Positions 40,801 through 51,723 of a stretch of 64,000 nt of DNA are shown piece by piece. The stretch comes from Centroberyx gerrardi (Eukaryota > Chordata > Actinopteri > Beryciformes > Berycidae), in the NCBI RefSeq assembly GCF_048128805.1, contig NC_135997.1, positions 12,645,116-12,709,115 on the forward strand, read 5' to 3'. A program made the position numbers and the translations under genes. The first letter of the stretch is position 1; each line of letters begins with the position of its first letter. Below the pieces are notes generated by a model. The model was not told the DNA's origin and did no database searches. It worked only from the letters and a program-made list of their open reading frames with translations.

Positions 40801-42705
40801 AGCTTTCCATTGTTTTTAGAGATATTTGCTATTTTTCCCTTTGTCTTAGTTGTTTTTCAAAGTAAATATTTCCAAACAAACACTGTCTAAATATTACAAG
40901 TTACTCCCAGTAAAGAAGAGGGCAGCAATTTAAAGCTGGTTGGTAAAAGCTTGATGAAAGTTTTATTTTGTCATGAAAATCAAACATGTAATGAACAGGA
41001 AACTTTAGCCTTGCTTTACAGTGACCTTTCGAAATGTAAAAGTTTACATCCCGATATTAGCATTCTGATGCAAAAATGTGATTGCTACAAGATTTATATG
41101 CTTCTCATTCACAGTGATGGGTTGCTGTTTATCGGGCGAATTAAAAGTCTTGGGAGTTGCGGTTTCTATGAAATTGAATGGGAGTGAATGAACCCGAGAG
41201 ATATGGCAAAAATGATTAAGAAAATATCTTTGATCATGGTGCATGCATGTGAAAACTAACAAAAAACTCATGCTGGAATTACCCTTTAAAATGTCTCTGT
41301 GAGAATGTTAAAGTAGTGTTTAACTGAAATATCACCTTGGCTGCTGGTGGCAAACATGAATGTCTCTGGGTATTTCTGACACATCCTGTGGACCACGTCT
41401 ATCTGCTCCAGCGTCTGTCTGACGGCGTCTTTATACTGAGTGTCACACGGAACATAGGCGGACCAGAACTAAAAGAGGAACGAAGGCAATGTTTGGAGAA
41501 ATACATTCAGGAGTGAAAAAGGAAAAATTTACTGAGCTCGTACATTTTATTTTCCAGCACCGCCTTCCTTCACATGCAGGCAGATCCACACCTTCACACC
41601 TTGGAGCTCCATGGTTTATGCTAAATCATCTCTTGGGCAGGTTATGCATATTCTAAATTCTGTTAATATAATGATTTTGAGTGATCACCTCTATCCCAAG
41701 ATGCACTTCTTTCCTGATCAGAGCAGTTTATTTCAGAATGTGAATGGGAATGCCCCCTATCAGCAAGGCCCCAGTGGTTACCGAGCGGTTTAAAAAAAAT
41801 CATGATATTGTGTTCTCAGTAATTGAATGTGATCCGATCAATACATTTCATGGAAGATTATCGTTCGTTGAGGATTCTGAAATGGCCTCTGAGACAGTGC
41901 TTTACACAGCAATTATGAAGATAAGATGCGGAGGCAGAGGATAATAATGAATCCCTTGGCCTCTAAGAATGGGCTGAAATTATGCCAGAAAACATTCACT
42001 TCACATTATCAGAGCAGCAGCATCACTGAGCACAGTCTTTACATCGGTGTTTCCTTCCATTTTTCCATCCCATGCCTTGTAAACTCCATGCATGCACAGT
42101 ATGTACCTGTGCTCCCAGCCGCCCCTCCTTGATCTTAGGGATGTTGGTGTGGGTTGTGGCGAGTGTGTTCAGATCCACTTTGTTGAGCTGGTTGTTGAAT
42201 TGCTTCCTCAATTGCCATGGCAGGTCGTTATGGCTGGAAGATGAGCGGGCAAAGGGCACACAGAGACAGTGTGATGTGGAGATCATGTTCTCATCATAAA
42301 CAAAGTTGACTTGCTCTTGTTTGTCCAGATGAGCACTAGGAACTGTCTGCTTTTATTACACAGAATATAAATGTTTACTGCTCATAAAGCAGGCAGGGCA
42401 GATCACATAATCGCAACCGCTGTGTAGGGAACATCTCACTTTATGCAAAAGCAGTTCCCCCGCAGAAGTAATGCATAACCCCGACACATCACTGTGTTCA
42501 CTGTGGCAAATTAGTTGCCACAGAGTAACACATTGTTTGGCTCTTGCGGTCGGTGAGGAACAGTCACTTACCCGTCGATGAGCGGCGTCTCAGACATGAG
42601 CCTCAGCGCTCTGGCCATGTGTGTGTCTTGAGCCGAGATGAGTGTGAGGACACAGGACATGACCCACAGCGCCCCACACACACATGTGTTAACCTTGGAC
42701 TGCAT
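36664..42705 (-). CDS. dpep1: Membrane (renal-type) dipeptidase 1
   Basis: Minus-strand coding exons, in order: 42705-42572, 42233-42107, 41468-41336, 40646-40496, 39738-39669, 39494-39318, 38550-38466, 38318-38243, 37959-37824 and 36864-36664. The frame closes to 429 aa; human DPEP1 is 411 aa. A signal peptide of about 26 residues begins [10 protein letters not shown]. The zinc and catalytic positions of the family are all present: His46/Asp48 in DGHND, bridging Glu149 in VEGGHS, His222 in LIDLAHV, His243 in FSHSS and Asp312 in GFGGDYDG. The C-terminus has a spacer with four Pro-Asp repeats, then a hydrophobic tail ([19 protein letters not shown]), as expected for GPI anchoring. DPEP1 hydrolyses cysteinyl-glycine, leukotriene D4 and other dipeptides at the cell surface. 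dpep2/3 paralogues are the alternative; synteny with ankrd11 and slc22a31 favours dpep1. Confidence 0.93.
36751..36774 (-). repeat. dpep1: Hexanucleotide repeat encoding (Pro-Asp)4 in dpep1
   Basis: Four perfect GTCGGG units on the + strand read as CCCGAC on the coding strand. They give PDPDPDPD immediately before the predicted GPI attachment region. The units are identical at the DNA level, indicating recent slippage. The G-rich + strand could form a quadruplex-like structure. Human DPEP1 has no such Pro-Asp run at this point. Confidence 0.95.
36865..37823 (-). other. dpep1: dpep1 last intron
   Basis: A 959-bp AT-rich intron separates the penultimate and last coding exons. The minus-strand donor GTGAGG lies next to a (GT/CA)n microsatellite at about 37790-37816, and the acceptor is CTCTCAG. 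No coding potential was seen. Confidence 0.8.
39190..39300 (-). repeat. dpep1: Polypyrimidine (CCTTT/CTTTT)n tract in a dpep1 intron
   Basis: About 100 bp of nearly pure C/T on the + strand, built from CCTTT and CTTTT pentamers flanked by CTCCT-type runs. It lies just downstream, on the minus strand, of the donor of the exon 39494-39318. In the pre-mRNA it is therefore a purine-rich intronic tract close to the 5' splice site. Mirror symmetry of this kind can form triplex DNA. It is probably length-variable. Confidence 0.9.
40723..41291. mobile_element. Non-autonomous DNA transposon with 7-bp TTTAAAA target duplication
   Basis: Within the dpep1 intron 40647-41335, the left terminus at 40730 (GGACGATTCCAGCGTGACT) pairs inverted with the right terminus ending at 41284 (reverse complement GGGTAATTCCAGCATGAGT). 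The ends match at about 14 of 19 positions, including TTCCAGC. Both ends are flanked by an identical TTTAAAA (40723-40729 and 41285-41291). The 555-bp body has no transposase-like frame. The superfamily is not certain: a TTAA-centred or 8-bp TTTTAAAA-type site are both possible readings. Confidence 0.7.
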
Positions 42706-43060
42706 TTCTTACACACACTCACACACAGTTAGACACTCTCCCCCCCCCCCCCCTCTCTCTCTCTCTGTCTCTCTCCTTACCTTTCCTCCCCTTTAGCCCA
42801 ACTGCCTGACCTTTCTTTACCCTCTAAAGGATCCTAATTCTATCAGCCGCTGCTCTGCCAGAACCTCCAAGTTCTCTCTGATCTTTCTGACTTGTCTCCT
42901 GCCAGTCTTTAAGTCTTTAATTTGTCTCTCTGCAGATTCCTCTCAGTCCGTTGGATTCTCATTCCAGATTTGTCTGTGTTGGGTTCTTCTTTTGAATGTC
43001 GACTATCTTTGCTGGTCGCTCCTCCTCTAGTCTTGGGTATGCTCCTCTTTATAGCTCAGT
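42706..43060 (-). promoter_or_regulatory. dpep1: dpep1 5' UTR and TATA-containing promoter candidate
   Basis: On the minus strand a CTATAAAGAGG motif (TATAAA at 43053-43048) lies about 345 bp upstream of the dpep1 start codon (42705-42703). This is consistent with a transcript start near 43.02 kb and an unspliced 5' UTR of about 315 nt. Part of that leader is a homopolymer C run on the + strand (about 42741-42752) followed by (CT)n. The ATG has A at -3 and C at +4, an acceptable context. An upstream non-coding exon cannot be excluded. Confidence 0.45.
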
Positions 43061-46000
43061 CATAAAATGTCGTACAGTAGCTTAAACATTCTCACCACCG
43101 CTATGATTGTTAGCCAGCACATGTTGGTTAATGTATAATGCGCCATATGACTGGTTTGCTAAACTGCACGAGTCCTGATTAGACAAGAATGCCACTGATT
43201 TCACAGTTCCATATACCTTATGTTATTCCTGTGGCCTTGGAAACTTCAGTAAATATTTGTAAACAAGATCCTTTTCCAAAGCTAGAAACCAGAGCGCCAA
43301 CACAGCAGTCTGGAGCTTCTCCATTGAAAGGGAGAGTGACTTTGTGGGTTTACATAATATTTGTTTGACCTTTACCATCCAAATAAGCTTCATCTTATTG
43401 TAGTCATAGTAATTCTTAACTTTTTTAGTCATTACATTTGCATAACAACACATATTAAAGAGTAGAATAAGCTCTCCTTTCTTTATGTCTGGTCATAAGA
43501 ACCAGAGGTGAATGCTGATTAATACAATATGAGCTGTTTTGGGGCACAGGCAAAGCATATTATTGATATGTTGATATATTGAGACGTTATTAATATATTG
43601 GAATTTCATGATATCCCCCTTGAAGACTAGGATTAATAAGGGACAATATTGTTCATTATAAATAAGGCTGAGGAGATAAATGATAAATAAAGCCAAACTT
43701 GTGCACTTCAGACTCTACATGAAGAGACTGCATTTTTTATTTATTGACTCTTTATTTAGCCAGGCTGGTCACTTAAGCCCAATTTCTTATTTACAAGGGT
43801 GGCTTGGTGGTAGACTAGCTAGCCGTCAGTAATGAAAAGGTCATCATCTGCTCAGAGTCTGCGACCAGAAGGAGCCGATGTCCATCTACTCAACTCCATA
43901 TGTTCAATGAAACATATGGAGAACATATCAGGAACATCAACGTTTCCTGTGTTATAGTTTTCTTTAACATCCAAATTCTAATCAAAAATACATTAGCACC
44001 TCCAATCACAAGAGAAATTGTGTTTTATGTCAAGTTAAGAGTCTATGCTCACTGCTTCCCCTGGCACACAGAACAGGACAGATGTTTCAGGTCATGATGT
44101 TGTGGAACATTTGAACTGTACAGTCAGTAATCTCACTGATAACATGACTCCTCTAAAAGTGAAAACATTCCCTGGCAAGCAGACCGCACCCTGGAGGAGG
44201 AAATGATTTAAAAGTGTTCCCTGATATGGCAGCATCAGTGTAAGATATACCGTAGAATGACGGCCGCCCTTTGTTTTTTTGTAAATATCTGACAAGTGTC
44301 TCTTATAAAAGCACAGATTCATTGCTCGTGTCATAACTGCACCGTCTTATCTCCAAGGTTGCTCTCCCATTAGGTGATAAAGACGACAGCCCTCTGTCAA
44401 TGACAGCTAGTTCACTTAGTGAAATTGCTAAATGAGTAACATTTATGAAGTTAGTGATGCAATAGTGCACATTGTCATAAGCCCTCTGCATTTGATACTT
44501 GTTATCATGTTATCATTGTTATCATAAGTCAGTGAATCTAGGTGTTGGTTATTGTTGACTAGATGGTTTGCAGTCACAGTGAACCAATAAGAAGATCACA
44601 CCATTGTCTGGGGTGTTGCTTGAAGAAGAGCTAAAAAGTAAAACACTGTTTTGAAATCAGGTCTGTTTCCATGACAGCATTATTACTAATACCAGACCAA
44701 CACCCATATGAAATAGAAATTATCTTGAACAGCAGTGTTTCGTTTCCCATATAATCAATGTGGAATAGGAACGTGTATTTTGGTCGGACGGATGCTAGAC
44801 CGCTGACCTCATGCAGGCGCCTGCAATCACTCCCATGTCAATTTGGAGTCCATGTGTATTCAGCTGAATGTTCTTGAATTAAGGAATGAGCCAGTCTCCT
44901 CTCATCACCCCTCCCTTCTTACTCACACCAGTTGTGTGCAGATGTGTGGCTTCATCCTGCCATGAAAAATAAATGCTTCAAATTCTTCAAACTATATGGC
45001 AAATGTGTTCCAGATAATGGTAATAGCTGTTTGGACAACAACCATCTTGGACAGAAAAGACTATAATTGGGCTAATTATAGGCAGTTATGACTAGATGAA
45101 TAATGGTTTCTGCGAGCACAGTAATCACAATTTAAAACCTACCAGTAAATTCACAAGCTTCATTTGGAGTGCTGTCCCGCTGTTGACATCCACTCTTTTG
45201 AATAACAGTAGTGAGGGTTTTCTACTTCATGCCATTGATCAGTTGGGTAATTAAAAGGGTTCCTGTTTACCTGATTAAAGGCAGACAGGACAAAGACGGG
45301 GTGTCTTGGTAAGTGGATGCACTGTCAGGGGGAAAATGTCCAGGGACTGTTTGTAATGATATGTTGTTATAGTCTATTCCTCACTTTCCTGGGTATCTTC
45401 TTAGAACTGGCTGGAAAAACAGAGAGAATTGGCTACTGAAGGAGTGTGCAGAGCTAAAAGGTTAAAGCCAGCTTGTGTGAAAGCGTGGGTGTGTGTGTGT
45501 GTGTGTGTGAGAGAGAAAGGCTGAAAGGACAGAATAGATCCTCCCAGTTGGAGAGAAAACATGATGTGGCCTTGTTCACATCACCCTGATAACTGGATGA
45601 TAACGCCTCTTCCTTCCGAGAAAAAACATCTCAACTGTTACAGGAACTTCACTGAATGAAACAAACAAGCTGAAACATTCAAGATTCAAACCAGTTAAAA
45701 GATCTTATCATGCCTTTTGTTTCTTTAAAACAAAAATGGAATTAATGGGGTTTGTTTTTCAACATAATATGTCGAGTTAGTGTGAGTGTTGGGTGGAAGA
45801 ACTCAACTGTAAAACGTCCCCATGTTGGTATATAATAATAATATAATAGCTCAAAAGGATGGATAGGTATTTCTTACCTCATAGTGAGGCTGCCTAAATT
45901 AGTATCATCTTTTAAAACACTTTCTAAAACTCACTTTTATAGACTTATGTATGAATCTTCTATTGTCATTGACTTGCCCTTGGTATGCTTTTACTTTTAT

Positions 46001-46320
46001 GCTCCTGCTTTGCTCACATTACATTTGCTTTTACTGTTAATTTAATCTTTTGTTTTTATTTACTCACGGTTTCTATTTCCTGCTTGCACTTTTCATACTT
46101 GTCAACACTTCCTCTGATGATTGCCTTCTTCACAGCAGATGCCAATGTATTTACAGGTCAAGCCAGCCAGAAATAATCAGAAAAATGCTGTAAATTAGGC
46201 TATTTTGCCTTACAAATATATACATAATATATTAAAAACTTTGGGTATGCAGGCTAGAGGATTGGAGCTGTAGTCTGGTATAAGTTTTGTGATTGAGTCT
46301 TGGTTTGTGTATTGTTAGCA
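43061..46320. other. Intergenic region between divergent dpep1 and sulfotransferase genes
   Basis: This 3.3-kb AT-rich spacer contains no frame with family similarity. Near 43735-43830 there is a fish dispersed-repeat-like segment (TTTATTTAGCCAGGCTGGTC). A short (GT)n run lies at about 45489-45510. Because dpep1 and the sulfotransferase are transcribed away from each other, any shared regulatory elements would lie here, but none can be identified from sequence alone. Confidence 0.5.
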
Positions 46321-46841
46321 GCCCTCTATACTATATATAGTACTTTAATTTACTAGAGATTCCTCCTTATATTCATTATGCTGTTTGTGGCTCTTTACTC
46401 CTCAATAAGGGTTTTAATTTGTTCTGTGTTTTTTTATTCTAGTTATCTTGAACCCGCATTTTACAAGTGCACACACATTGTTGCACATGCGCCTGTTGTT
46501 CAACCACTTCCTCAGTGCTTTCCTGTGTGACTTTACCAATATCACGCAGCTGTAGACACATCAGCGTCATGATGTGGGTCCACCCACAGACACCCACAGT
46601 TGATCTATTTACATTTCCTCTTTTTAGGATATTAGCCAGTCTGGTCCTCAGTAGGTTCCTCAGAGAAGGACAGATGTACAAGCAGACAGGATAGGCTGCA
46701 CGGACAGTTAAAGGACGGGACAGAGAGGGACAAGCAGTGCTACAGAGAGGTAGCAGAAAATTAGATAGGCAAGGCGGGCAAAAAGAGAGACACAGGCAGT
46801 TATTCAAACAAGCGACAAACAGAGGCGGACTGAGGACTGAT
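46321..46841 (+). promoter_or_regulatory. sult5a1: Presumed sulfotransferase 5' leader and promoter region
   Basis: Upstream of the ATG is a purine-rich stretch (about 46670-46841) that looks like a 5' UTR. A TATATATAG motif lies near 46330-46338, about 500 bp upstream of the ATG, and could be a core promoter if the leader is long or spliced. The coding frame is open upstream to about 46737, but that extension has no SULT similarity. The reverse-strand open frame here (46439-46975) is rejected as a gene. Confidence 0.3.
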
Positions 46842-49420
46842 ATGGCCAGGCTGGATGTCACAGAAACCTTCCATGGTATTGCTTTCCCCGGACACCTGCA
46901 TACCCAGGATTCCTTGCAGTATGCTCTCAGATTCCCGTTCCAGGACACAGACATCCTCATTGCTACGTATCCCAAGTCAGGTAAGAGGAGAAGATCACCT
47001 GGACAACATACACATCACTAAACACAACTTGAACAAAAATGATTTTAATTGTGGAAAGCATACATTTACATGATTATATTGATTTTTGTTGAAGTTCTAC
47101 ACTTTATTGCCATCTCAACATGGCAAATCCCAATCAACTATGTTGAGATGGCAATAAAGTATTGGACTTGAACAAAAATCAATTTAATCATGTAATACTG
47201 TGACTGGAATTTAGATGATGACTTATTATTCTGCCATGACTTGGCTTTTGATTGCTGGTTAATTACCTTAGGGATTGTGTGTTGGTTTTATTGATGAATT
47301 TCTGCAAAGCCTTTTCCCAGATATCTCTCCCTCTGAGCACAACATCTATGCTTTGGCTCTCATATAGTCCAGGATCGTTTTGGTTATGTATAGTCCAGTT
47401 TTAGACCAAGCAGTAAATACATTATTACACATTTAAACAATGCATAAGCAGCTGTAAATATCACAAATATGCACCAGAGAAGTCCATATGTACAAGATAA
47501 TGCTTTATCTTGTAGTCTAAGATGTAGATGTCTACTAAACTTCCACATTTAAACCCTATGTAGCCTAATTTTTGCGTAGATGTCTATAATCATTTTGGCT
47601 CTTTGATCGTCTCTTCTCTCTCAACAGGGACGACATGGATGCAGGAAATAGTGACTCTCATATGCAGCAAAGGGGACCCCCACTTGTCCCAGACTGTTCC
47701 AAACTGGACTCGGGCCCCCTGGCTGGAGCAGTTCTACAGTGCAGCGGTGCTGGAGGCCTCGTCCCGGGGCCCTCGAGTCATCACCACACACCTGCCTCAG
47801 CACCTGCTGGGTCCCGCCCTTCAGGGCTCCAAAGCAAAGGTCACATTACGTGTTTGTTGGTCTGTTCAGAGCAAAGCATGGTTCTACATGTACATGACAG
47901 ACGTTTTGACTGTGTTGCTCCCCGTTGTCCAACAGGTGATCTATGTGAGCAGAAACCCTAAAGATGTGATTGTGTCCTATTATCACTTCCACAAGATGGC
48001 CAAGTTCCTTCCTGAGCCCGGCTCCTTCCAAGACTTTCTTAATCGGTTCCTGGAGGGAACATGTGAGTTGACAAAATCATTAAAATCTTGTGAGGGTGGA
48101 TATGTTGACCTCAGCTCCGCAGCCAAAAAATATAGTTCGTTTTTTGTGGTGAGATATAAAATGTAACGTTCATTTGTTGCAGCGCAATATGGCTCCTGGT
48201 TTGACCATGTTAAAGGCTGGACCGGTCAGACAGCGACCATGAACAATCTGCTCCACATCACCTATGAAGAAATGTCGCTGGTAAAGGAGAATTAATCTAG
48301 CGTTATCACACTCTAAATGACCATATCTTATGTATTTTTTTTAATACAGACATGCAGACATAGAACGTTTCACAGGACATACAATGACCTTGTTCCCCAA
48401 ATTTGTGTTGCTGAGTCATGTCCATTTAAAGTGCTAACATGCGTAGGCGAGGTTGTCAGACAAAGCAGAAGTTCATGGTGTGAAAATTTAATTGCTAACT
48501 CTACAGTCACTTCTTGAATCAAAGAGACTGGAGAGGTCAATCAATCAACGTTGCTCGCAGCTAGGGTTAAAAAAAGACTGACAAAACATTACAGAGGACA
48601 TCACAAGTACAGTTACACATTAAAATACAAGGTGCAAAATCTAAGATCGCATCAGAGAGGGAGTATTATTAAATCTATACACAGTGCTTAAGTACAAATG
48701 AAGTGCTGAAAAGTAATTTTGTTTACAGCTATCCAGCTATATGCTTTAATATGGCTTTTCCATACGAGAGCAATTGAAGAATAAATGAATCCTCTGTTTA
48801 AAACACAGGCACCCTACTGCAGAACTGCATTTGCCTTCCTGAGAACCTGCGTTTTGAATATGTTTGAATATTATGATTGCTCTCCTCCTGCCATCAGGAC
48901 CTTGGTAGTGCTATAGAGAGGGTAAGCTCTTTCCTGCAGTGCCCCCTGCTGGAGGAGGAGGTCGGCAACTGTCTGAAACACTGCAGCTTCAGCAACATGA
49001 GGGACAACAGGATGGTCAACTACACTCTCATCCCCGAGGAGATTATGGACCACAACAGGGGCTCCTTCATGAGGAAAGGTGAGGCTCTGTTCTTCCAGAT
49101 GAACTGTTTTCTCTCTTCTGTTCTATTCAACTCCATTCTATGTCTCACAATCAGACCATTGTTATTTAAACAAATATCCTATATTTATTGCTTCGCTCCC
49201 TGTCCTCTCCCTGTTGCCTGCCTTCCCTACAGGTAAGATCGGTGACTGGAAAAACATGTTCACAGATGAGCAGAATCACTTTTTTGAAAGCGTCTTCAGG
49301 TCCAGGATGCAGGACTGTTCCTTAAAGTTTGTGTGGGAGAGGCAGGATGAGGAGGAGTTACGTGCCACAGAGGGAATCCCACTGAAGACCACAGAAGCAC
49401 CTGTTATCCAGTCAGCCTGA
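46842..49420 (+). CDS. sult5a1: Cytosolic sulfotransferase, probably SULT5A1
   Basis: Six coding exons, 46842-46980, 47628-47839, 47936-48062, 48183-48280, 48898-49078 and 49233-49420, give 314 aa. The start ATG has G at -3 and +4. The 5'-phosphosulfate loop TYPKSGTTW is at 42-50, the catalytic His at 101 (TTHLP), and the 3'-phosphate motif RNPKDVIVSYYHF at 123-135. The C-terminal RKGKIGDWKNMFT signature is at 251-263. The enzyme is expected to transfer sulfate from PAPS to a hydroxyl or amine of a small molecule in the cytosol. The usual dimer motif KxxxTVxxxE reads K259-NMF-T263-D-EQN-H268, so its V and E are replaced. From memory, rodent Sult5a1 lies in the chromosomal region syntenic to ANKRD11/DPEP1, which supports the symbol. 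SULT family membership is near certain; the subfamily is less so. Confidence 0.9.
46981..47627 (+). other. sult5a1: Sulfotransferase intron 1 (contains a snap-back repeat)
   Basis: A 647-bp intron with donor GTAAGA and acceptor CAACAG. It is dominated near its 5' side by the 130-bp hairpin-forming repeat described separately. The rest is AT-rich and non-coding. Confidence 0.8.
47066..47195. repeat. Snap-back inverted repeat: 56-bp arms, 18-nt loop
   Basis: Left arm 47066-47121 and right arm 47140-47195 are reverse complements at 51 of 56 positions. The innermost 21 bp (from ACTTTATTGCCATCTC through AACAT) are perfect. The loop is 18 nt. A single transcript through either strand would fold into a long stem. 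The compactness suggests a foldback MITE or a recent inverted duplication. No target duplication is evident. Confidence 0.95.
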
Positions 49421-50560
49421 AAAGATTTGTGGAATCGGCTTGTAGCCTGTGGGACGGATCGTTATCTGATGGTTCTCGACTGGTATCCGCTGTCTGAATC
49501 CAACCGGCATGAATTCAGCCTCGAATTACAATGAGGTGAAACTGAGGTGAAAGGCTACAGGGAGAGTGAATGTTCTCAATATGTATTGCACTATTTGCCT
49601 ACTTGGTATCTTCTCCAGACTTGTAAATCAACCTGATAGCAAGTGGTTGGCTATAGCCTTTACAGTCGCTAAAAAGTTACTGTACTGCAAATGGAAGGAC
49701 ACCTCCGCTCCTACTATTCAAGACTGGTCTAATGCACTTGCCAAAATATCTAAACTGGAAAGAGTCATATATAACAACATAGACTTTGTTAGCAGATATG
49801 ACAAAATCTGGGCTCCTTTCCTATCCTTTATGACATGATTGGATATAGCCTTGACCTGCTCGTTAAGAATGTTTCATGTGATGTATCATCTTAAAGGTTC
49901 TATGTAAATAGGCATGAATTTATTATATATTGTATTTCTAAAATAAGTGCTCTGCTAGTCTAAACACACGACCAACCCCTTTAAATAATTTTGGTTATTT
50001 TCACGTGTGGGCCTACATGTGTGCTAGTATGCACCACGTTGCTTGCAACTCTAGGATGTACTGTATAGTGCTAACATGGGCAGGTCCACACTGATGTATG
50101 TCTTGTTAATTTCTTCTGTATTACTTTTAGTATGTTATTTATTTCCATTATCTGTATTATTTTTCAATCTTTTATGTTTGTTTGTCAGTCCATGTGTAGG
50201 GGGGATGAGGGCTAGGATGTGGGTGTATGAGATTGGGAACATGCTTGGGGGTGTGGGAATTGGCAGGCAGGTGTGAGTACATTTAGTGTCTGTATGAATT
50301 GTGTTCTTTTTCTGCTCGCCTGTTTCTGTCTTTATGTAAAACCCTCAATAAAAAGAGAATAAAAAAAAAAAAAAATGTATTGCACTATATGATAACCAGT
50401 GCTTGGTACGCATATGAATGTCTTTATTTTTATTCAGCAATTGCATTACTTGGACTGTGGCATTATTATATTTCCTTCATTTTTGTGTGTCAGTGCATTT
50501 GTGACCCGTGTGATGTTCCATCCATGAATAAATCTATTAAATCTCTATTAAACTGAATCC
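49421..50560 (+). other. sult5a1: Sulfotransferase 3' UTR region, interrupted by an L1 fragment
   Basis: After the stop at 49418-49420 there are 174 bp of unique sequence (including one copy of the L1 target duplication), then a truncated L1 (49595-50374), then unique sequence with AATAAA at 50527-50532. If that hexamer is the gene's own poly(A) signal, the ancestral 3' UTR was about 0.33 kb and the present one about 1.1 kb. Another AATAAA (50346-50351) belongs to the L1 tail and could cause premature polyadenylation. Confidence 0.55.
49581..50388 (+). mobile_element. 5'-truncated L1 retroposon with poly(A) tail and 14-bp target duplication
   Basis: Identical 14-bp sequences ATGTATTGCACTAT occur at 49581-49594 and 50375-50388. 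Between them is a 780-bp insert ending AATAAAAAGAGAATAAA followed by a run of As to 50374. The 5' part of the insert encodes the C-terminal segment of an L1 ORF2 protein (about 49596-49835), recognisable by AKKLLYCKWKDTSAPTIQDW and ending in WAPFLSF then a stop. The first 80 residues are intact. The perfect duplication and open frame point to a fairly recent target-primed insertion, in the same orientation as the sulfotransferase gene. Confidence 0.88.
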
Positions 50561-51691
50561 TTGCATGGTTAGTCATGAATAGGCCAAATCAGTTCCTTCT
50601 CCTTTGTACCGCCACACACTCGCCTCATTAGAAAGCCAATGATACAGGCAATGGACAAGTGGCACTTGAGGTTGTCAATGTACAGTATGTGCAGACAGAC
50701 TGACAATTACATGAGCGGCACAACAAAGAGCAGAGGGGAAAGGACAGGTCAAAGGCTCCCCGTCCAGAGGGCTGTGTCGTCCTCCTGTGTCCTTTCACTT
50801 CACACGCCCAAAGAGAGGTGTTGTTCTCCCTCCAGTTTCCACACACTGGACTGACTTGATCTAATCCTATCAAGCCTGTGTAACAGTGAACATACGGTAC
50901 ATAGTGTACAGAACACACTGTGCTGTTTGACTGCTAGGACGAACTCTGATAACTGTTTGGAAAGGCACCGGTCTGACGAAGGTTGACGTGGACGTTAATG
51001 CACAGTAGCTTATATTTGTATACTTTTGTTAGTTGTATCCCACTACAAAGTCAGTTTGTACAACTCTTCAGATTTTGGATGGTGACTCAGTCCTCAGAGG
51101 ATAAGAACGGTTAGATCTCTCTATCTGAAACTAATTCGACCGAAATCATTTGTATGCAAGGCTGATAGCTATAGGTGAGGAATATAGAGCAGACTGGAAA
51201 TTCGCCATACACCGCATAATATAATTGTCATTATAGGAAAATGTTTTATATGGTGTGGCAATTATTAAGCTGAAGCCCTCAGGATCTGCAATTCCCAGCT
51301 CCAATTCAGTCCTTTTTGCACTGCCATCCAAGTTCAATCAGGACTTAAAATGACTCTAGAAGATTGAAAGGAAAATTATACAGCATTCTTCCATCCTTCA
51401 CCTCTAAACCAATTCCCATTGCAATTTGCTGTAATTTACGGTATGGCCCCTTTGACTCATAATTTTTTAGGGTCATGAGGCTTCCGTAAGCGAGTACCAA
51501 CTCAAAGTGTTGGCTAAGAAGTTTTTTGGTAGAAGCACAGCAAGTTTAGAGCCTGTTAATGCTGAGAACATTGTTGCAAACATCCAGGAGCGTCATGGAA
51601 CTTAACATAATACTTAACTTAATATAATAATAATACAACAACAGCAACAATAACTTGATTTATACAGCACTTATCAAAAAGCCATTAAAAA

Positions 51692-51723
<32 letters not shown>

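Noticed and set aside
41744..41800. Possible additional dpep1 exon between 41468 and 42107
   Set aside because: The dpep1 frame joins perfectly from Gln87 to Phe88 across this intron, leaving no missing residues.
46439..46975. Reverse-strand open frame of 178 codons overlapping sulfotransferase exon 1
   Set aside because: No family similarity, and it overlaps a confirmed + strand exon and its leader.
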